This document shows positions 28,572-55,685 of a stretch of 64,000 nucleotides of DNA, in pieces. Under the pieces are notes generated by a model. It worked only from the letters and a program-made list of their open reading frames with translations. It did not search any database and was not told the DNA's origin. Numbering within the stretch: position 1 is the stretch's first letter; each line of letters starts with the position of its first letter. The stretch is from Limanda limanda (Eukaryota > Chordata > Actinopteri > Pleuronectiformes > Pleuronectidae), in contig NC_083641.1 of the NCBI RefSeq assembly GCF_963576545.1, forward strand, positions 17,926,523 to 17,990,522, in the 5' to 3' direction. Position numbers and translations under genes: made by a program.

Positions 28572-30166
28572 CAAATACAATCTTAGCACATGCAGCTGTG
28601 TGTGCTTCTTAAATACATAAGGAGACAGTGTATTGATTTGACTACAAATCTATAGCCCAGCAGGTCAGAAACCTTCTTTTTATTCTGAGACATGCTGGGC
28701 AGGAGATCCATCACCATGGCAACCACATGTGTGACCTTGGAATAGAGGACGTGTTAAAGTCACACATATACAGAATTTATTCTGAGCATGCAAACAGAAT
28801 CCTGCTATTTAGGAAGAGCTAAATCAGAGTTGCAGGTTTATTTATTTATTTCTCAGCAGTGACTTGTTTGTCTCTCTACAGCAGGATGTGATTATGGTTT
28901 GGCTGTGGAAGGATGATGAGAGCAAACGAAGGGCATGGGGAACACAGTGTTCCTTTGGTGGAACATTCAGAAAGAAGACAAACAGAATTCCACCATAATT
29001 TGCCACTGATATCTTGAAATCTAAATACTTGGATCACAGTGCATGCCAATTGAAGAATATAACCAGACACGTGTCTTGAAAGGCCTTACATTTACAAGTG
29101 CCTTGTTTAGTTGGAAGAAAAACTAAGCTCATTTACTTGATTATACACAGCTGTACCATACCGTTGACTCTATTTAACGCAGTAAAATTACAAAAGTATT
29201 AAAAAATATATCATGAGTAGCCTACTCCAGCCCAGGAAAACCAGCCATTATACAGAATTCCCCATTACAAAATAATGCCACAGAAGTTGTTAGATTATAA
29301 TTATTGAGTAAATCCCATTAATATGGCATTTTTTTAAAAATATGGGCCTAATTCGGACTGGTTTGTATTCTGCAGGGCTCCAAAAAGTCTAATCTTAGTT
29401 TAATTTATTTGTTGATTATATTTAATGTATTTAATCGCAATCAACAAAGTAATTATTATCCAATGTTAACAGTTAAGAGTTCAATATTGTCCTCTGAATT
29501 GTAGTGGAGTACGATTTATAAAATTATAAAGTAGCAGAAATTTAAATTATTGAGAGAAGTACTGATATAATGACATTGATTTGACTTCAGTGATTGTCAA
29601 TAAATTGGACACATGTCTGCAAGAATTCAAACAATGGATGACTTCTAATTCCTTCCTTTGAAATGTAGAAACAGACTGAACTGCTTGTTCTTGGTCCAAA
29701 GCAGATTAGAAATAAACTCATTGAACGGAGACAATTCCACAATCTTACAAAGCCCCATTATTAGAAATCTGGGGGTTTCAGAGGGGCCCGACTACACACA
29801 TCCAACAAAAAAATCTATATGTGGTCTTTGATTACACACGTTATTCACATGATTCCTTTCAACAGCACAGAGGTCATCCAGGAAAGAAATGAAATGGTTT
29901 ACATGAACTTTCACTTATGTCCATATGTGAGACCCCAAGGGGGAATGGATGTAATGGAAGACAAGAAAACAGCCAGATGCAGAGGAAGAACAAAGTATAG
30001 GTTGATGAAGAGAAAGGTCAGCAATACTCATGTTATAATACATATTTGTAAGTGTGATCAGGTGAATGTCAGCAGCTCCAGACGGACACATGCCAGCCAT
30101 GATACACCAAGATCATCAAGGCGAAGCTGAAGCCAGACATCAAATTTCCTGAGCGAGGGGCTGCTC

Positions 30167-30168
<2 letters not shown>
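28570..30168. other. Intergenic, AT-rich, no gene seen
   Basis: AT-rich stretch with no supported gene or bounded repeat. Confidence 0.5.
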
Positions 30169-30235
<67 letters not shown>

Positions 30236-30252
30236 TGTTTGTGTGTGTGTGT
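30169..30252. repeat. (TG)n microsatellite, slightly interrupted
   Basis: TG dinucleotide run of about 84 bp with a gtat and a gttt interruption near its right end. Confidence 0.97.
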
Positions 30253-30289
30253 AAGATCACTCAGTACAAAGCAAACTACTCCAAGTCCA

Positions 30290-30470
30290 AACCTCTACCA
30301 AAGCCCAACAGTCCCCTTATGAAACCACATTTAAATTCACTCATCATGATCCATAAATTATCATTTCTGAAATCAAGGAAAATGTAGAAAGGCATCCTAT
30401 CTTGCTTTCCTATGTTAAAGAAAGTGAAAAAAATCCACATCAAAATGTAGTTCCGCTTGCTTAATAACAG
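30290..30470 (+). repeat. Dispersed retroposon-like family, copy 1
   Basis: It contains the family head (cccaacagtccccttatgaa, then accacatttaaattcact) and middle (aaatcaaggaaaatgtagaa, then aaagaaagtgaaaaa). The same blocks in the same order occur at 43760-44025 (plus) and reversed at 32815-33115. Probably non-LTR-derived; the family is not confirmed. Confidence 0.75.
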
Positions 30471-31411
30471 ACAAACAGAGGTAACTAAGCACCAGAAACT
30501 CTGAGCCCTCTGGATGAACCGAATGTTGCAAAACAAACAGTGGGAGTGACATAATGAGACAGAACAGGAAAGGTGACTCAAATCCTCATTTACCTACAGG
30601 ATGTTGTGGTACAGAAAATTCAACGAGAGTATATAAATAATGATTTTTTTTTTTTAAATGTGACTTCTGCCTTGATTTTGTGTTAAGCAACAGTTGAAGT
30701 TAAAAGAGTTAGAAAATGATTGGAAAGGAATGAAAAAGTGGTGCCTGGCGTCAAATAAGTACAGTTTTCCAGCCTGGAGATTATACATAGTTAAAATTAT
30801 GAAAATGATGTGTTTTCGAGTGGTTTTCTTCAAATGAAAGTCATTGTCTATATGCCATCAAATTTCGCAGTTGTTGTTTTCGTGTGAGTCAAGCTTCATT
30901 TAAATTCCCAGGTCACTGGAGGAAGTGCAGCAGGAGAACAGATCTGTTGTCTCAGCGCACACAACATAAATTTGACATCCACTGCACATCATTGGCATTT
31001 TGGTCGCTGCTGTCTTTGCTTTGAGGTTGTGATATATTTGCTATTTCCTCAATAAAGACAAAAATGTGCACTCATCATCCAGATCGGTCACACATAAAAA
31101 CACTCACACAGCTCACACAGACAGAAAAACAAAAGGATTCCACTTATTAATCTCACTTTCAGAGAAAACTGTCGTGCCTGTGTTTTGTTTGGTACACGTT
31201 CACCATGTGTTTCTGTACTGCAACATGTCTTCTTGTCTGAACGCAACATTGCATCAGGAATTCAAGGAGGAGTCGTACTTTAATTTGCATTACAGATTTG
31301 CATATCTTTTTTGTTTTGCACTGCAGATTTGCTTCACTGTGACGTGAGTGTGACAATAAAAGGCTGTAAAAATACTACACCGATATTGGGTGTGTTTCCA
31401 TTATTGTTGTT

Positions 31412-31530
31412 GTGATGACGAGTCAACACAACAACCTCTTCACATGCTCTTAACATAATAGTAACACATCCAATAACGGTGTGTTTCCATTATGTTAAGA
31501 GCACATGTTGTTGTGTTGACTTGTCATCAC
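31412..31530. repeat. Long inverted repeat, hairpin with 6-base loop
   Basis: The left arm (31412-31471) and right arm (31478-31530) are inverted copies. GTGATGACGAGTCAACACAA pairs with the block ending ttgtcatcac, and CTCTTAACATAAT pairs with attatgttaagag. The left arm has a few extra bases around ctcttcac. The loop is about aataac. Confidence 0.88.
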
Positions 31531-31768
31531 ACATGCTGGACGAGCTTTCAGGTGTGTTGGCTTGTGGGTGTTCCACGTCTCATTCATACCTGAGTCTGAT
31601 GACGCAGTTACAATACAGGGACTTGTGTTCCTTATTAGGACAAACAGGTGAATATGTTGAATGTTCAGGGTCAGGAAAGTAGCAGTTATGGTAAAGGCTA
31701 AAGTCAGTTGACAAGAAATTAATGTAAAGTCAATGTGGTGTCCTCTGAAAGCATGGAAACACAACTTA

Positions 31769-31769
31769 G

Positions 31770-31800
<31 letters not shown>

Positions 31801-31802
31801 TT

Positions 31803-31895
<93 letters not shown>
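31769..31895. repeat. Compound (TG)n(TCTG)n microsatellite
   Basis: TG run with two TTTG interruptions near its left end, passing directly into about seven TCTG tetramers. Confidence 0.97.
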
Positions 31896-31896
<1 letters not shown>

Positions 31897-32814
31897 TTGA
31901 GAGAGAAATTATTCTTTCCATATTCCACGCTGACCTCTGGTGGTTAGACAGGACATTACAAGTGGAATTAGCCCTTGACTGATATGACAGAAACCAACCA
32001 CAGGATGGAGGGAGAAGACAGGAGCAGACAGGTGTTTGCCATGTTACTGCCTGGACCTCTGCTGCCACAGGGACAAGAGTGGATCTAATATCTATCAAAC
32101 ACCAACCAGTCACAAACAGAACCTAATGGAGAGCTCCTGGAGTTCAATCAAACACATGCACCAGACACAAGGCTCTGATTCTCACTCTGCAGCAAAACCA
32201 CAAGCAGAGGCTTCTCATCATAGTCTCCCTTGTTATTCATGGAGAGTCTGAATCACTGGAACAACACAAGCCACTTTCAGACGTTATGTACAGTTTCCAA
32301 ATCGGTCAAGACAAGCACCAGGGTCAAATGCTTGGTGGGAGTCGTCTTTATGGACGTACTTTTTTGATTGGACAGCTTATTATTATCGTTTTTATAATTA
32401 TTGTTTTTAATGAGTATTACTACATTAGTCTTATGTTAGGTCAAATTTGGCTGCTGTTTGAAAGGGGTGACTGAAATTTCAAGGAGCCACCAGAGTTTCT
32501 GCAGACTTTCTTCACCTAAGCCCCCTGTATAAAGTCTGCTGAAAGTCCGGAAGAGCCAATGTAAGCCGGTGGAAGGGAAGATGATGTTTCTTACACCCGA
32601 CAAATGCAAAAATTACAAACTGCAAAGAAAATCCAGACCCAATTCTCAGATGATCCTCCGCAGGACATGTGACTGAAATTGGCTAAATAACTCTTATTCC
32701 TACGTAGTCACCGTAGGAAAAGGCCATATGCCATATATAAATAAACAGTCAGACTTGGTTCCTATGTGGCGTATAACTGAGGTTCATTGTTGCTCCCCCA
32801 CAAAGAGGTGAACA
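31896..32814. other. Intergenic, no gene seen
   Basis: No supported gene or bounded repeat. Confidence 0.5.
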
Positions 32815-33115
32815 TTTTGTCTGAGTTTGTTTATTTGTATGTTCACAGGATTATACAAAAACTACTCAACCAATTATCATGAAATTATGTGGAGCCATGG
32901 GGCATGTCCCTTCAAAGAAGCCATTTAATGTTGGTGTGGATCAGTGGTTCCAGATATCTTCTTTTTTTCACTTTCTTTCAGTTTTTACATTTTTTTATTC
33001 CTTTCTCAGAGAATAAATAATGGATTCTTATGAGAAAAAAGCTGTCATATTTAGGGGGGCTGATATTTATAACTGCAATTTAAATGTGTTTTCATAAGGG
33101 GACTGATGTTCTCAT
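32815..33115 (-). repeat. Dispersed retroposon-like family, copy 2 (full-length looking)
   Basis: Read on the minus strand it runs from the gtccccttatgaaaacacat head, through a ctttctttaac-like middle, to the tail that other copies show as cagtagtttttgtgttatcc (here inverted, aaaaactactcaaccaatta). It carries all the blocks seen singly in the other copies, so it helps define the element at roughly 290 bp. Confidence 0.75.
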
Positions 33116-34428
33116 GTCCGCTCAGATCTCCCCCCAGTAATGAGTCACACTCTGTGTACAAAAACATTCAGCTTTAATTAAATACTCCAAATCAAAAAAG
33201 AATATGCAAACAATTTCCATTTGTTCTCATTGTTTTAGTTCTATTGCATTTGAATGACCTTATTATCCACAGCATAAAAGGCGTTAATCAACATTTAAGT
33301 TATATATATTGTTTTCTATCATTCACACATTGCAAACAATAAAGTGCTTTTTTTGTTTTTAAAGATAACCTCCTCTTTAACCAATCAAACATACACTGAG
33401 TCAATACCTGCGACCCTCTTCAAGACAGTGGACTTCGTCACATACATGTGCAAGGTCACGTTTATACACAAATACTCAATCCCACACATGTGCAGGAAAC
33501 TGTTTCAACCCTGCAGTAATCATACATGCTTAACTCTGTGCTTTAGAAGTGTAAGGTTGATTGAGGTTGTCATTCTGATAAGTACTGTTTAGTAGAATGT
33601 TGTCATGTTTGTTCCTTTTTTTAAAAATTACCTGTTGTTAACCATCCTTTCTGGGTTTTGACTGGTTATACACACAGTCTCCATCATGTTAAGAGCTGGA
33701 GAGAGCCAAGCTAAATCTCCGTACAGGCATGTTCACAGACACAAGCCTACAGACACTCATCAAACCCTGTTTTGACCCCTGTCGGTGGGCAGTTCACCTC
33801 TTGTCTCGAGTGTGAGACGTGTGTTTCAGGCAAACAGGAAGCGCTACACACCAAGGATGTAGAAAAGCTTTGGCTACATCCATATTACTACATTTTCTTC
33901 AATTTAAAACAAACCCGGTCTGCAAGAGCGTTTTGGCTCCGTATCGCTTTTCATGCTCGTCGATCATAACAAGTGCATCACATGACCAGTCGCGTATATT
34001 GAGCATGAATCTGTGCTGCAGATTGCACGATTAATAGCTCATCTCTTACATGTTAAGCATCACTATAAAATGCAGAATTTAGCTGTTAGCAAAGATAACA
34101 GGGGTCAGCTACGCTCGTAATTGATTATCCATATTGCGTTCTCCACATGAGGCTAATGCAGATTGTTTTAATCAGTGAAGGCAATGTCGTGACCAGAAAT
34201 ACCCAATCAGCAGGCGGCTGTGAGTGTCTACGCCATAATTACCAAACATCCCCATGCCCGCCTGTCCAGACAAAAACGCAGAACTGGAGTTTTCAAACTA
34301 AAACGGGGCCAGCAGAGTTTCCGGACGTTTTGTTTTAGCAGCTCGAAGTAAAAAATAGTATTGTGGATGTTTCCTTTGTGTAGATAAGGTTCAGTCTTAA
34401 AGTTGTTGCCACCACTGAATCTCTCATG
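33116..34428. other. Intergenic, no gene seen
   Basis: No supported gene. Short frames overlap on both strands. Confidence 0.5.
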
Positions 34429-48450
<14,022 letters not shown>

Positions 48451-48544
48451 GTGATCACTTCTACTACACACACACTCATAATGGCCCAGCATCAGATTTA
48501 TTTTCTGGTTTGGATGAAATTGCTTTTCGTGTTTTGGTGCAAAA

Positions 48545-48563
48545 TAGGGTTAGGGTTAGGGTT
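48545..48563 (+). repeat. Short interstitial telomere-like repeat (TTAGGG)3
   Basis: Three adjacent TTAGGG units, TAGGGTTAGGGTTAGGGTT. Two-unit versions occur near 45278 (plus) and 42443 (CCCTAA orientation). Confidence 0.9.
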
Positions 48564-48724
48564 GTAATGAATAATTGAATATTCGATTTTTCGTCATTAA
48601 GAATCCATTCGAATAAAAATCCATGCCTCAGCAAATAATCGATTAATTGTTCAATAACGTTATGACTATTCGAACATGAAAACTCCTGTAAAGTCCCATC
48701 CCTAGTGCATAACAAACATATTAA

Positions 48725-48950
48725 AGGTTTTAACCATAAAATAACCTGTGGTAGCCTTCAGTTGTCATAAGAACTCAAAAGGTGTTTAGTTTGTCCAGTT
48801 TGGGCTACTGTAAAAAACATGGCTGCCTCCGTAGAGAGGTAGAAACCCCAATTTGTACAATTTTGATAACACACACAAGTGAAATCATCACTTATATTAA
48901 GTATATTCTGACAATAGATCCCTTTCACCTTAATCTTACACACTGGACCT
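48725..48950. mobile_element. Possible TTAA-flanked MITE
   Basis: TTAA lies at 48721-48724 and 48951-48954, and both ends begin AGGT, but the inverted repeat is only about 4 bp. The interior (tagtttgtccagtttgggct, aacatggctgcctccgtaga, cttacacactggacctttaa) matches, from memory, a repeat common in fish. The repeat identity is firmer than the class. Confidence 0.55.
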
Positions 48951-48954
48951 TTAA

Positions 48955-51900
48955 GTCGAATAAACCAGGGGGGGGAGATAAAGTAAATTGAGAAGCAAGT
49001 ACTAGAAAGATAAAGACAGGAATCGAAAGTGAAGAGCCAAACAATAAAATGAAAAAAAAGTCAAATATGTGCGATATATTACAGATTGTGCAGAAGATGA
49101 GCAAGGAATGGAAGTATTCGATGGTTCGGAGGAGAAAAAGCATCATCATACACGTAGAAGACACCGACGAAGATGAGAAGGGAGTTTGTGGTGATAAGTG
49201 TCGTCACTGGTGTGTGTGTGTTGTCAAGAAAGTCGTGATTCGGAGTTAGGATGTTACTTCCTGCTCCGTCTGCTGCTCCACCTCTCGCCTGAGTGTCTGT
49301 TGTGAACGCGTCTGTGCTAAAGCAAACTCCGGGTAAAGTCTTGTGTCTATTTCATGCGTCGGCTAAGTTGTTTTTACCTGAATTTAAAAATAAAATGTAA
49401 TCTTTATTGAACTTTATCCATTTGTATTGAACATGTTGTTTGTATAGTTTTAAGGCATTTATATCAGTGTATTGATGTGTGTACGTTTTGATGTGTCTGT
49501 TGCCGAAACCCATGATGTCAGACATATTCCAGCCGGGACACTAATCATTACTTACACTCGACTCATCATTGTCCACATGTATGTTTGGGTAGCAGGAGGA
49601 AGTGAGGCAATGTGCTGTGATAAGGCCAGACCAGGGGTTAGGGTGTTGGATTAGCACCTCACCCACAGGGATTAGGCACAGAGAGAATTGACACAAGGTC
49701 TGCACGCCACGTCCTTCCGTCCCTTCATTGCAGCCCTGTCACAGCCTATAGGTGGCGCTCTGGAGCACTGGGGGCTCTCACATATGTGAGCAGGTATGCA
49801 TCTAAGTGGGCTATATCTGTAAGTGAGGATACAATGGCATTTTAATAAAACAACTCATTGAGCCTTGGCTTATGTTGTCACCCACAGTGAGGGTTTAGCT
49901 GCACAGTACAAACAGCTTAATTAGACAGTTTATATATAGTTTGACATTTTGAACAATATGTTATGTTTTGAGCTAGGAGGAGCAGGCCTTTTTATTTGAG
50001 TCACAAAACCGTGGAACAGTTGTATCTATTGGGATCAGACAGATCTTTGAATGTTGGAAATTTTCAACTGTTTTCAGAAGCATGCTTGATGGGGAGGAGG
50101 GTAAACCAGAAGGGCCTGGGACGCAGCTGAAGAGAAGATGGGGTTAACAGACCCATCAGGATTTGGATCGATCGTGTCTGGTCCCATGCTTGTCGGGTCA
50201 TTGACCTCGGTCGTGCAAAGACCACTTCACAGTCAGAGATCCAGACTTTATTTAACCATTGAAGGTTGCATCTGTGGAGGTGAAGCGATCATCTTTTGGT
50301 CAAGATTCTGAGTCTGTGTTTACTGCATAGGAGAACGTAACAGTCACACAGGGAATGTTTCATTAAGTTTTTTTTCATTTCATCATCATGATCAAGGGTA
50401 GATTGTTTTTTTATTTAACAAATCAAAAAAAAGATATCCAAAAAGAGATATCAAATAAAAAAAAGATGTCAAATTGAAATGGGGTGGTAAAATAAAGCAT
50501 CCACATCTAAACAGAAAAGAAAATGAAACTAAAAAGCTCTTTTAAAGTTAAATGAGACCGATTGGTGATAAAATCACACAGGAAACTACTAATGATTCAT
50601 CACTAACTGTCACGCTATATCAGTCATTTATATTAAAAGTAAATTCTGGTTGGTGGGTGAGCACAGGAAATAGGAACTAATGTTTATAGACCTGCACAAA
50701 GAATAATATATTGTTTGGCAAATGGGGAACTTGTACGTGAAATGATTAATCTGTCATGTTTCACTTAATCATCTCAGTGCATGAGGACGACAGTGAACGC
50801 CCATGAAGGCTGGAGTCACCATGCAGTTTTATCAAAGGTCATTTTATTACCGTTTTATTTGGAGTTAATCTCAGACCAGGATGTTCAGCGCCCACGCTAT
50901 GTTTTATTGTTGCTGACAGAGATGTGACAGCTTTTTATTGATGTTTTGGAAAAGCAGGACGTGACCAGGAAGTTTGGTTTGACTCTGATACAGCTTTTCC
51001 TCCACAGTTGGCCTGAGGTTGATCCCTGCTCAGGCGCAGCGTGCTTATAGAAGCAAAGGAAAATCTTGCCTCTCAATATTTTCTCAATGAGCTCATTTTC
51101 AAGTCATGCAGCAGCTTACATGGCGGGTAAAGCTGACCAGACATAACACGATCTCCTCCGAGGGCCTGCCACTGCATAGCAACCAGAGCAGTCAGATACT
51201 ACATCTTAAGAATGATCCCATTGTTTTCAGCCGGGGAGAGACGAAAGATGATTCATTATTTGGCTTTGATTGTGGTGGAGAATAAGAGCCGAGTTCCCGC
51301 ACTGCCTGAGGGGGTGTGAGAACCGTAGATATTAAGTGTTTGGCACAGAAACTTGACGCTGACTTGTTTACTGCAGACGTAAGTGGTGATATGACACACA
51401 CACATACAATCACACACACATACGCATTAGCCATCAGCTTGTGACTCCAACAATGTCATCCACACAACAGCAGTGGTCAGAGATAAACAAGTGGCCTCCA
51501 AATTAATCTGGGCTCCCCTGTACCAGGAGTTCAGAAGGAAAACTACAGCATAACTAAAAGGAAGAAGAAGCTTGAAAACACACAGAGACACACACACACA
51601 CACACACACACACCTGCCACATTGAATAACCCCGACAGCTTCCCATCCTGTCTCCTGTAGTTTTGGTACATTGTGGTGTGTCCCCTCAAAATAACTTACA
51701 ATGCACATTTTACATAATGACGTGTGAGAGAATTACATACCTGTGTGTATATATATAATCGTATATATATAAAAAAGTTATATACATTTTTTTGTTCTAT
51801 ATTGGTATTCTTGTGAGTTTGTTCAATGCAGTGCAGCAGTGTTTGAATACAGTAGCTTCTCTCTGTTTATTAATGTCGGTAAATCATTTGTCCGCTGAGC

Positions 51901-52044
51901 AGTTGACACTCGTATCCAACACTTGTTTGTCCCAGGGACTGAAAAACAATGTAGGCTTTGCCAAGGTCAGTGCTCTCAACGCAGCTGGCTGGAATCCCCC
52001 AGACTGTGCAACATGGACCAGTGCAGCCCTGCACGTATACACAT
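48955..52044. other. Intergenic, no gene seen
   Basis: Spacer between the egln2 promoter and tmem160. It contains A-rich blocks near 50400-50530 but no supported gene or bounded repeat. Confidence 0.5.
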
Positions 52045-52087
52045 CTCCTCCTCCTCCTCCTCCTCCTCCTCCTCCTCCTCCTCCTCC
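52045..52087. repeat. (CTC)n triplet microsatellite
   Basis: About 14 CTC units followed by a CT-rich tail to about 52120. The polyproline/polyserine frames here are artefacts. Confidence 0.95.
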
Positions 52088-52603
52088 TTCCCTCTATCTC
52101 TCTCTCCCTCCCTCTCTCTCTATCACGCACCCTCATTTCTGTTGACAGCGCAGGAGTCAAGCAGAGTGAAAAACAAAGAGTCGACAGATAGTTGAGGCCA
52201 ATATGTAGAAACTTGATTATTTTAGTCTTTTTCTGGCCAATTGAAAACATTCATGTTCCTGTTTTTTTTCATGAAATTGTTATAATCATCCAAAATGCAC
52301 ATTCACATCATGTTTCAGAAATAGCACATTAGAAATTCATGGTTTTTTTAAAATGTTTTACTGGCAGAGGGAAATACCCAGTGGAGCTGGATGCGTGACA
52401 GCACACATGATGAAGGTCACGCCAGTCAGATGACATCTTAAAAAGAAATAGACAGCAGTGCCTCGGTGTCATGGATAATTTGTTTTTCTGTCATATAAGA
52501 AGAATCGAGGATAATGCGGAGCAAGAGAGGTAAAGGTGAGACTCCTTATGTCGAAACAGTTTCCATCAAAACTGCATCATAGTGCCTCTCTTTCAAAAAT
52601 AAG

Positions 52604-52720
52604 ACAGATTGATAGATGGATGTTCTTTATTGATCCCAATTTGTGAAATTATTGTGTCACAGCAGCATTTCAAGGGCATTGCCCAAAGAGCAAAGAACAA
52701 AAGGCTAAATACAAATGAGA
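52604..52720 (-). repeat. LINE-type 3' tail, inverted (Rex1/Babar-like)
   Basis: The segment gatagatggatgttctttat, then tgatcccaatttgtgaaatt and gtgtcacagcagcatttc, reads on the minus strand as a retrotransposon 3' end terminating in a GATC/ATCT-type tail. The resemblance to Rex1/Babar tails is from memory. Confidence 0.6.
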
Positions 52721-53554
52721 CAAGCGTTCAAAGCTGCATTAGTGCCTTGAACATGAATTAAATTAATTAATATTAATATAATATGTGCAACCAAAAAAAA
52801 GTCCTTAGACCCATCATTCACTCTGGGACAATGTTAGAGAGGAAGGACAAAGAGGGTTCGTCAAGTGAACCTGAGGAAATGAAGGCAAAGGGAAAAGAAA
52901 GTGAAAGACAGTAATAAGGGCCAAAGAAGTGGAACTTCAGGGGAATTTGGGAATCAACCTTGCCACTAGCTTTACTTAAAATAGCTCAGTTATAAAGAGG
53001 ATTTTTCTTTGTGCAGTTAAACAACGCCAAACCTGTTCTGTCTACACTGCGCTTTTCTAAAGTGCCCGTGGAGTTCAGTGAGTCTGTGAAACAGTCGTCA
53101 TTCTGTGCATGTGGTTCCGTCGGTGTCTGTGACGTCTCAGTCTGCTTCTCTGTCACTGTGCTTTTCAGTTGAGTTCACTGACATGACAAAGACCCCTCTA
53201 ATGGAAAAGTACAGTCTGAGAGTCTGCTTATCCTTTGGCATCGCTACAGTCGGGACGCTGACCAACTCGCCAGATTCACATTTTGACATAAGCCACCTGT
53301 GACTTTCACTGTGGTTAACACACTGAACAACGTCTGTAGTTATATGTAAATACATGTTTTTACTTTATCATCAGCTTTAGACACATATATAAACACTTCC
53401 CCCGGGTGTATAAATATGCAGAGTAACCTGCTTATGTTTACGATCAACTACCACATGTTCACTCTTCCACACAGGTCCACAGACGCCTTCACGCCGTCAG
53501 AAAGTAGTTGGTCAGTTGGTAGAGAAAAATATAGGTGGTTCGGTGTGATATGGT
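52721..53554. other. Intergenic, no gene seen
   Basis: No supported gene or bounded repeat. Confidence 0.5.
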
Positions 53555-53660
53555 GAAGTAGGTATGGTGTTATAGTATAGTGTAGTTTAGTGTGGTTTAG
53601 TGTAGTATAGTGTGGTTTAGTGTAGTATGGTATAGTACTATGGTGTAGTGTGATAGTAAG
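53555..53660 (+). repeat. Degenerate TAGTG/TGGTTTAG minisatellite
   Basis: Strongly G/T/A-skewed, C-poor plus strand built from irregular repeats of tagtgtagt and gtggtttagt. There is no fixed period. Confidence 0.75.
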
Positions 53661-55499
53661 TATAGTAAAGAACAGAATAGTTTTACAAAAGTATACATTC
53701 AATAATATGATAATAATGTCTGTATCATTGAATGTGAAGTATCCATTTCAGGAATAATAATGTTGCACCAGATAAATATCACAGAGAATTATTTAGTGTT
53801 AAGCTGGATGACGTCTGTATGTGTAAGCTCGTGCACGTGCGTGTGTTTGTTTGTGTGTATAGAAACATCAGTCTCCTATTGTGTTGGGGACAGTAGCGTG
53901 AGAGCGACCAGAGGGTCAGCTGTGCATCACATCAAAGATTTGGCCGCCTGTAAAAGACCCCACTGTCAAAACACACACCCACACACCCACACACAAACAC
54001 ACACACACGCATGGACGCTCACACGCACACACACACACGCTCCGATCTGAGACCCATTGCAGCTTTCTATACTCCTCACATTAAACAATCAGGTATGAGG
54101 GGCGTCGTCTTCCTGGGTCCCAGCGGGCTGGAGAAGACAAAAGACCCCCAGGAAGAGGACGTTCACTCATCTTCACACAGGACACATGGGAGCATAGATC
54201 TATCTGCCTCATATACACACACACACATACCCACATCGGTCCATTGGGTCTGTACACAGAGTTTTATATAGTATCAGTGTGTGTCAGATAATTTCACAAC
54301 ATAGCTTCCCACACTGCTGGTTGTCCCTCAAACTTCCTCTGATAATATCATCCACACTTGTGACACTGTCACAGTAGATTCAGCATCTGCATGGTCCTTC
54401 ACCACAGAACTACAGTCACGCTTATGCCTCCTTTAAGTGTATTTAATTTGTTTATTTTACGTCTTATGCGTCATATTCATACACATTTACACACAGTTCA
54501 GGATGGCATATATTGTATCCATGAAAACTTTGAAATTGTCTCATTGACTGTTATAAATGTTGATTTGAACAACATGACTCTGCCGCGGACGAGTTTCAGG
54601 GATTATTAAAAAAACATATATATTTATATATATATATATACATGTATGTTATCATCATGTTTGACATAAACCTCCAACAATAAAGAGAATAAGACTGACA
54701 GATGAATGAAATCAATAAACTGGTGTGTATCTGCATTAAAATGATGATTCCTTCGCTGTAGATATGATTATGCTGACGAGGGGGGGAAGCGTGTTCCAAC
54801 CTGCTGGATTGTGGCAGGTAGGATGTGTCATGTGTTATATATGTGTATAGCCTTTGCATAGGTGTGTCTGTCTGTACAGGCTACTATATATAAAAATAGC
54901 TGAATACATGCTTTGTACTTAAATGAGCCTTTTACGGGAACTTGCATGCAACACTACGTATCTCTTTTCTTATTATTTTATTTTAGGATAATATCATTAA
55001 TCTGTGCACTAAGGCTCAAATTTGACCTTGCATATTGTTCAAAGATATGATTAGGTCCTAAAGCAAATCAATCAAATCACCTCTAAACTATACCTATATT
55101 TATGTAGAAGAAATATTATGATGCTTGAAATGTTTTTTATACCAAGGTTGACAAAAGTAGTGGAATAAATAGTATATAAATATAAAATAACTACCAAGAC
55201 CAATTTATTGTCCGTTTTTCTTTATATCTTTTCTTATCTAGGTTCATTTTTTTTTTAAACATGCACCTTGCTGTGCTCTGTTTTGGACGCTTTAAAATTG
55301 TATACAAAATAAATAAATATGAACGAGTCATAAATCATTGTTATCGTCTGGCGCCATCATGAGGTGTATATATGTAACTGCAGGTTTTTTAAAGTTGATT
55401 TGCTGAGGAAATGTCAGTGAATGAAACTGATCACGTAAAAAAAAAAAAAAAAAAAAAAAAAACATATAAATCTGCTTTAGTTGAAATTATTTCAATTAA
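53661..55499. other. Intergenic, no gene seen
   Basis: AT-rich with short CA-rich patches near 53970-54040 and a (TA)n patch at about 54617-54645. An A-run of about 23 lies at 55438-55460. No supported gene. Confidence 0.5.
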
Positions 55500-55685
55500 A
55501 CAGATTATTACCCTGCGTCTGTGCGTTGGCTGTCGGTCGCATGGTGGCGCTGTTGTGATCGTGCCCGTCTTGTCAGAACAGCGCTACTTCCGGGTTGTCG
55601 TTGACGGGTCAGAGGTCGCAGCACATTGTTGTGTTCCTGCTCCGGATCCTGCGTGTAGCTGTGACCGGTCCGAGCCGGTGATGTG
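55500..55685 (+). promoter_or_regulatory. tmem160: tmem160 promoter and 5' UTR
   Basis: An abrupt change from AT-rich DNA to CpG-rich sequence at about 55515 that continues through coding exon 1 (to 55916). It contains gctacttccgggttg, an ETS-like CTTCCGG site common in housekeeping promoters. The start site is not determined. Confidence 0.5.

Noticed and set aside
48545..48563. Interstitial telomere as a chromosome fusion scar
   Set aside because: Only three TTAGGG units, and similar two-unit words occur nearby; too short to argue for a fusion.
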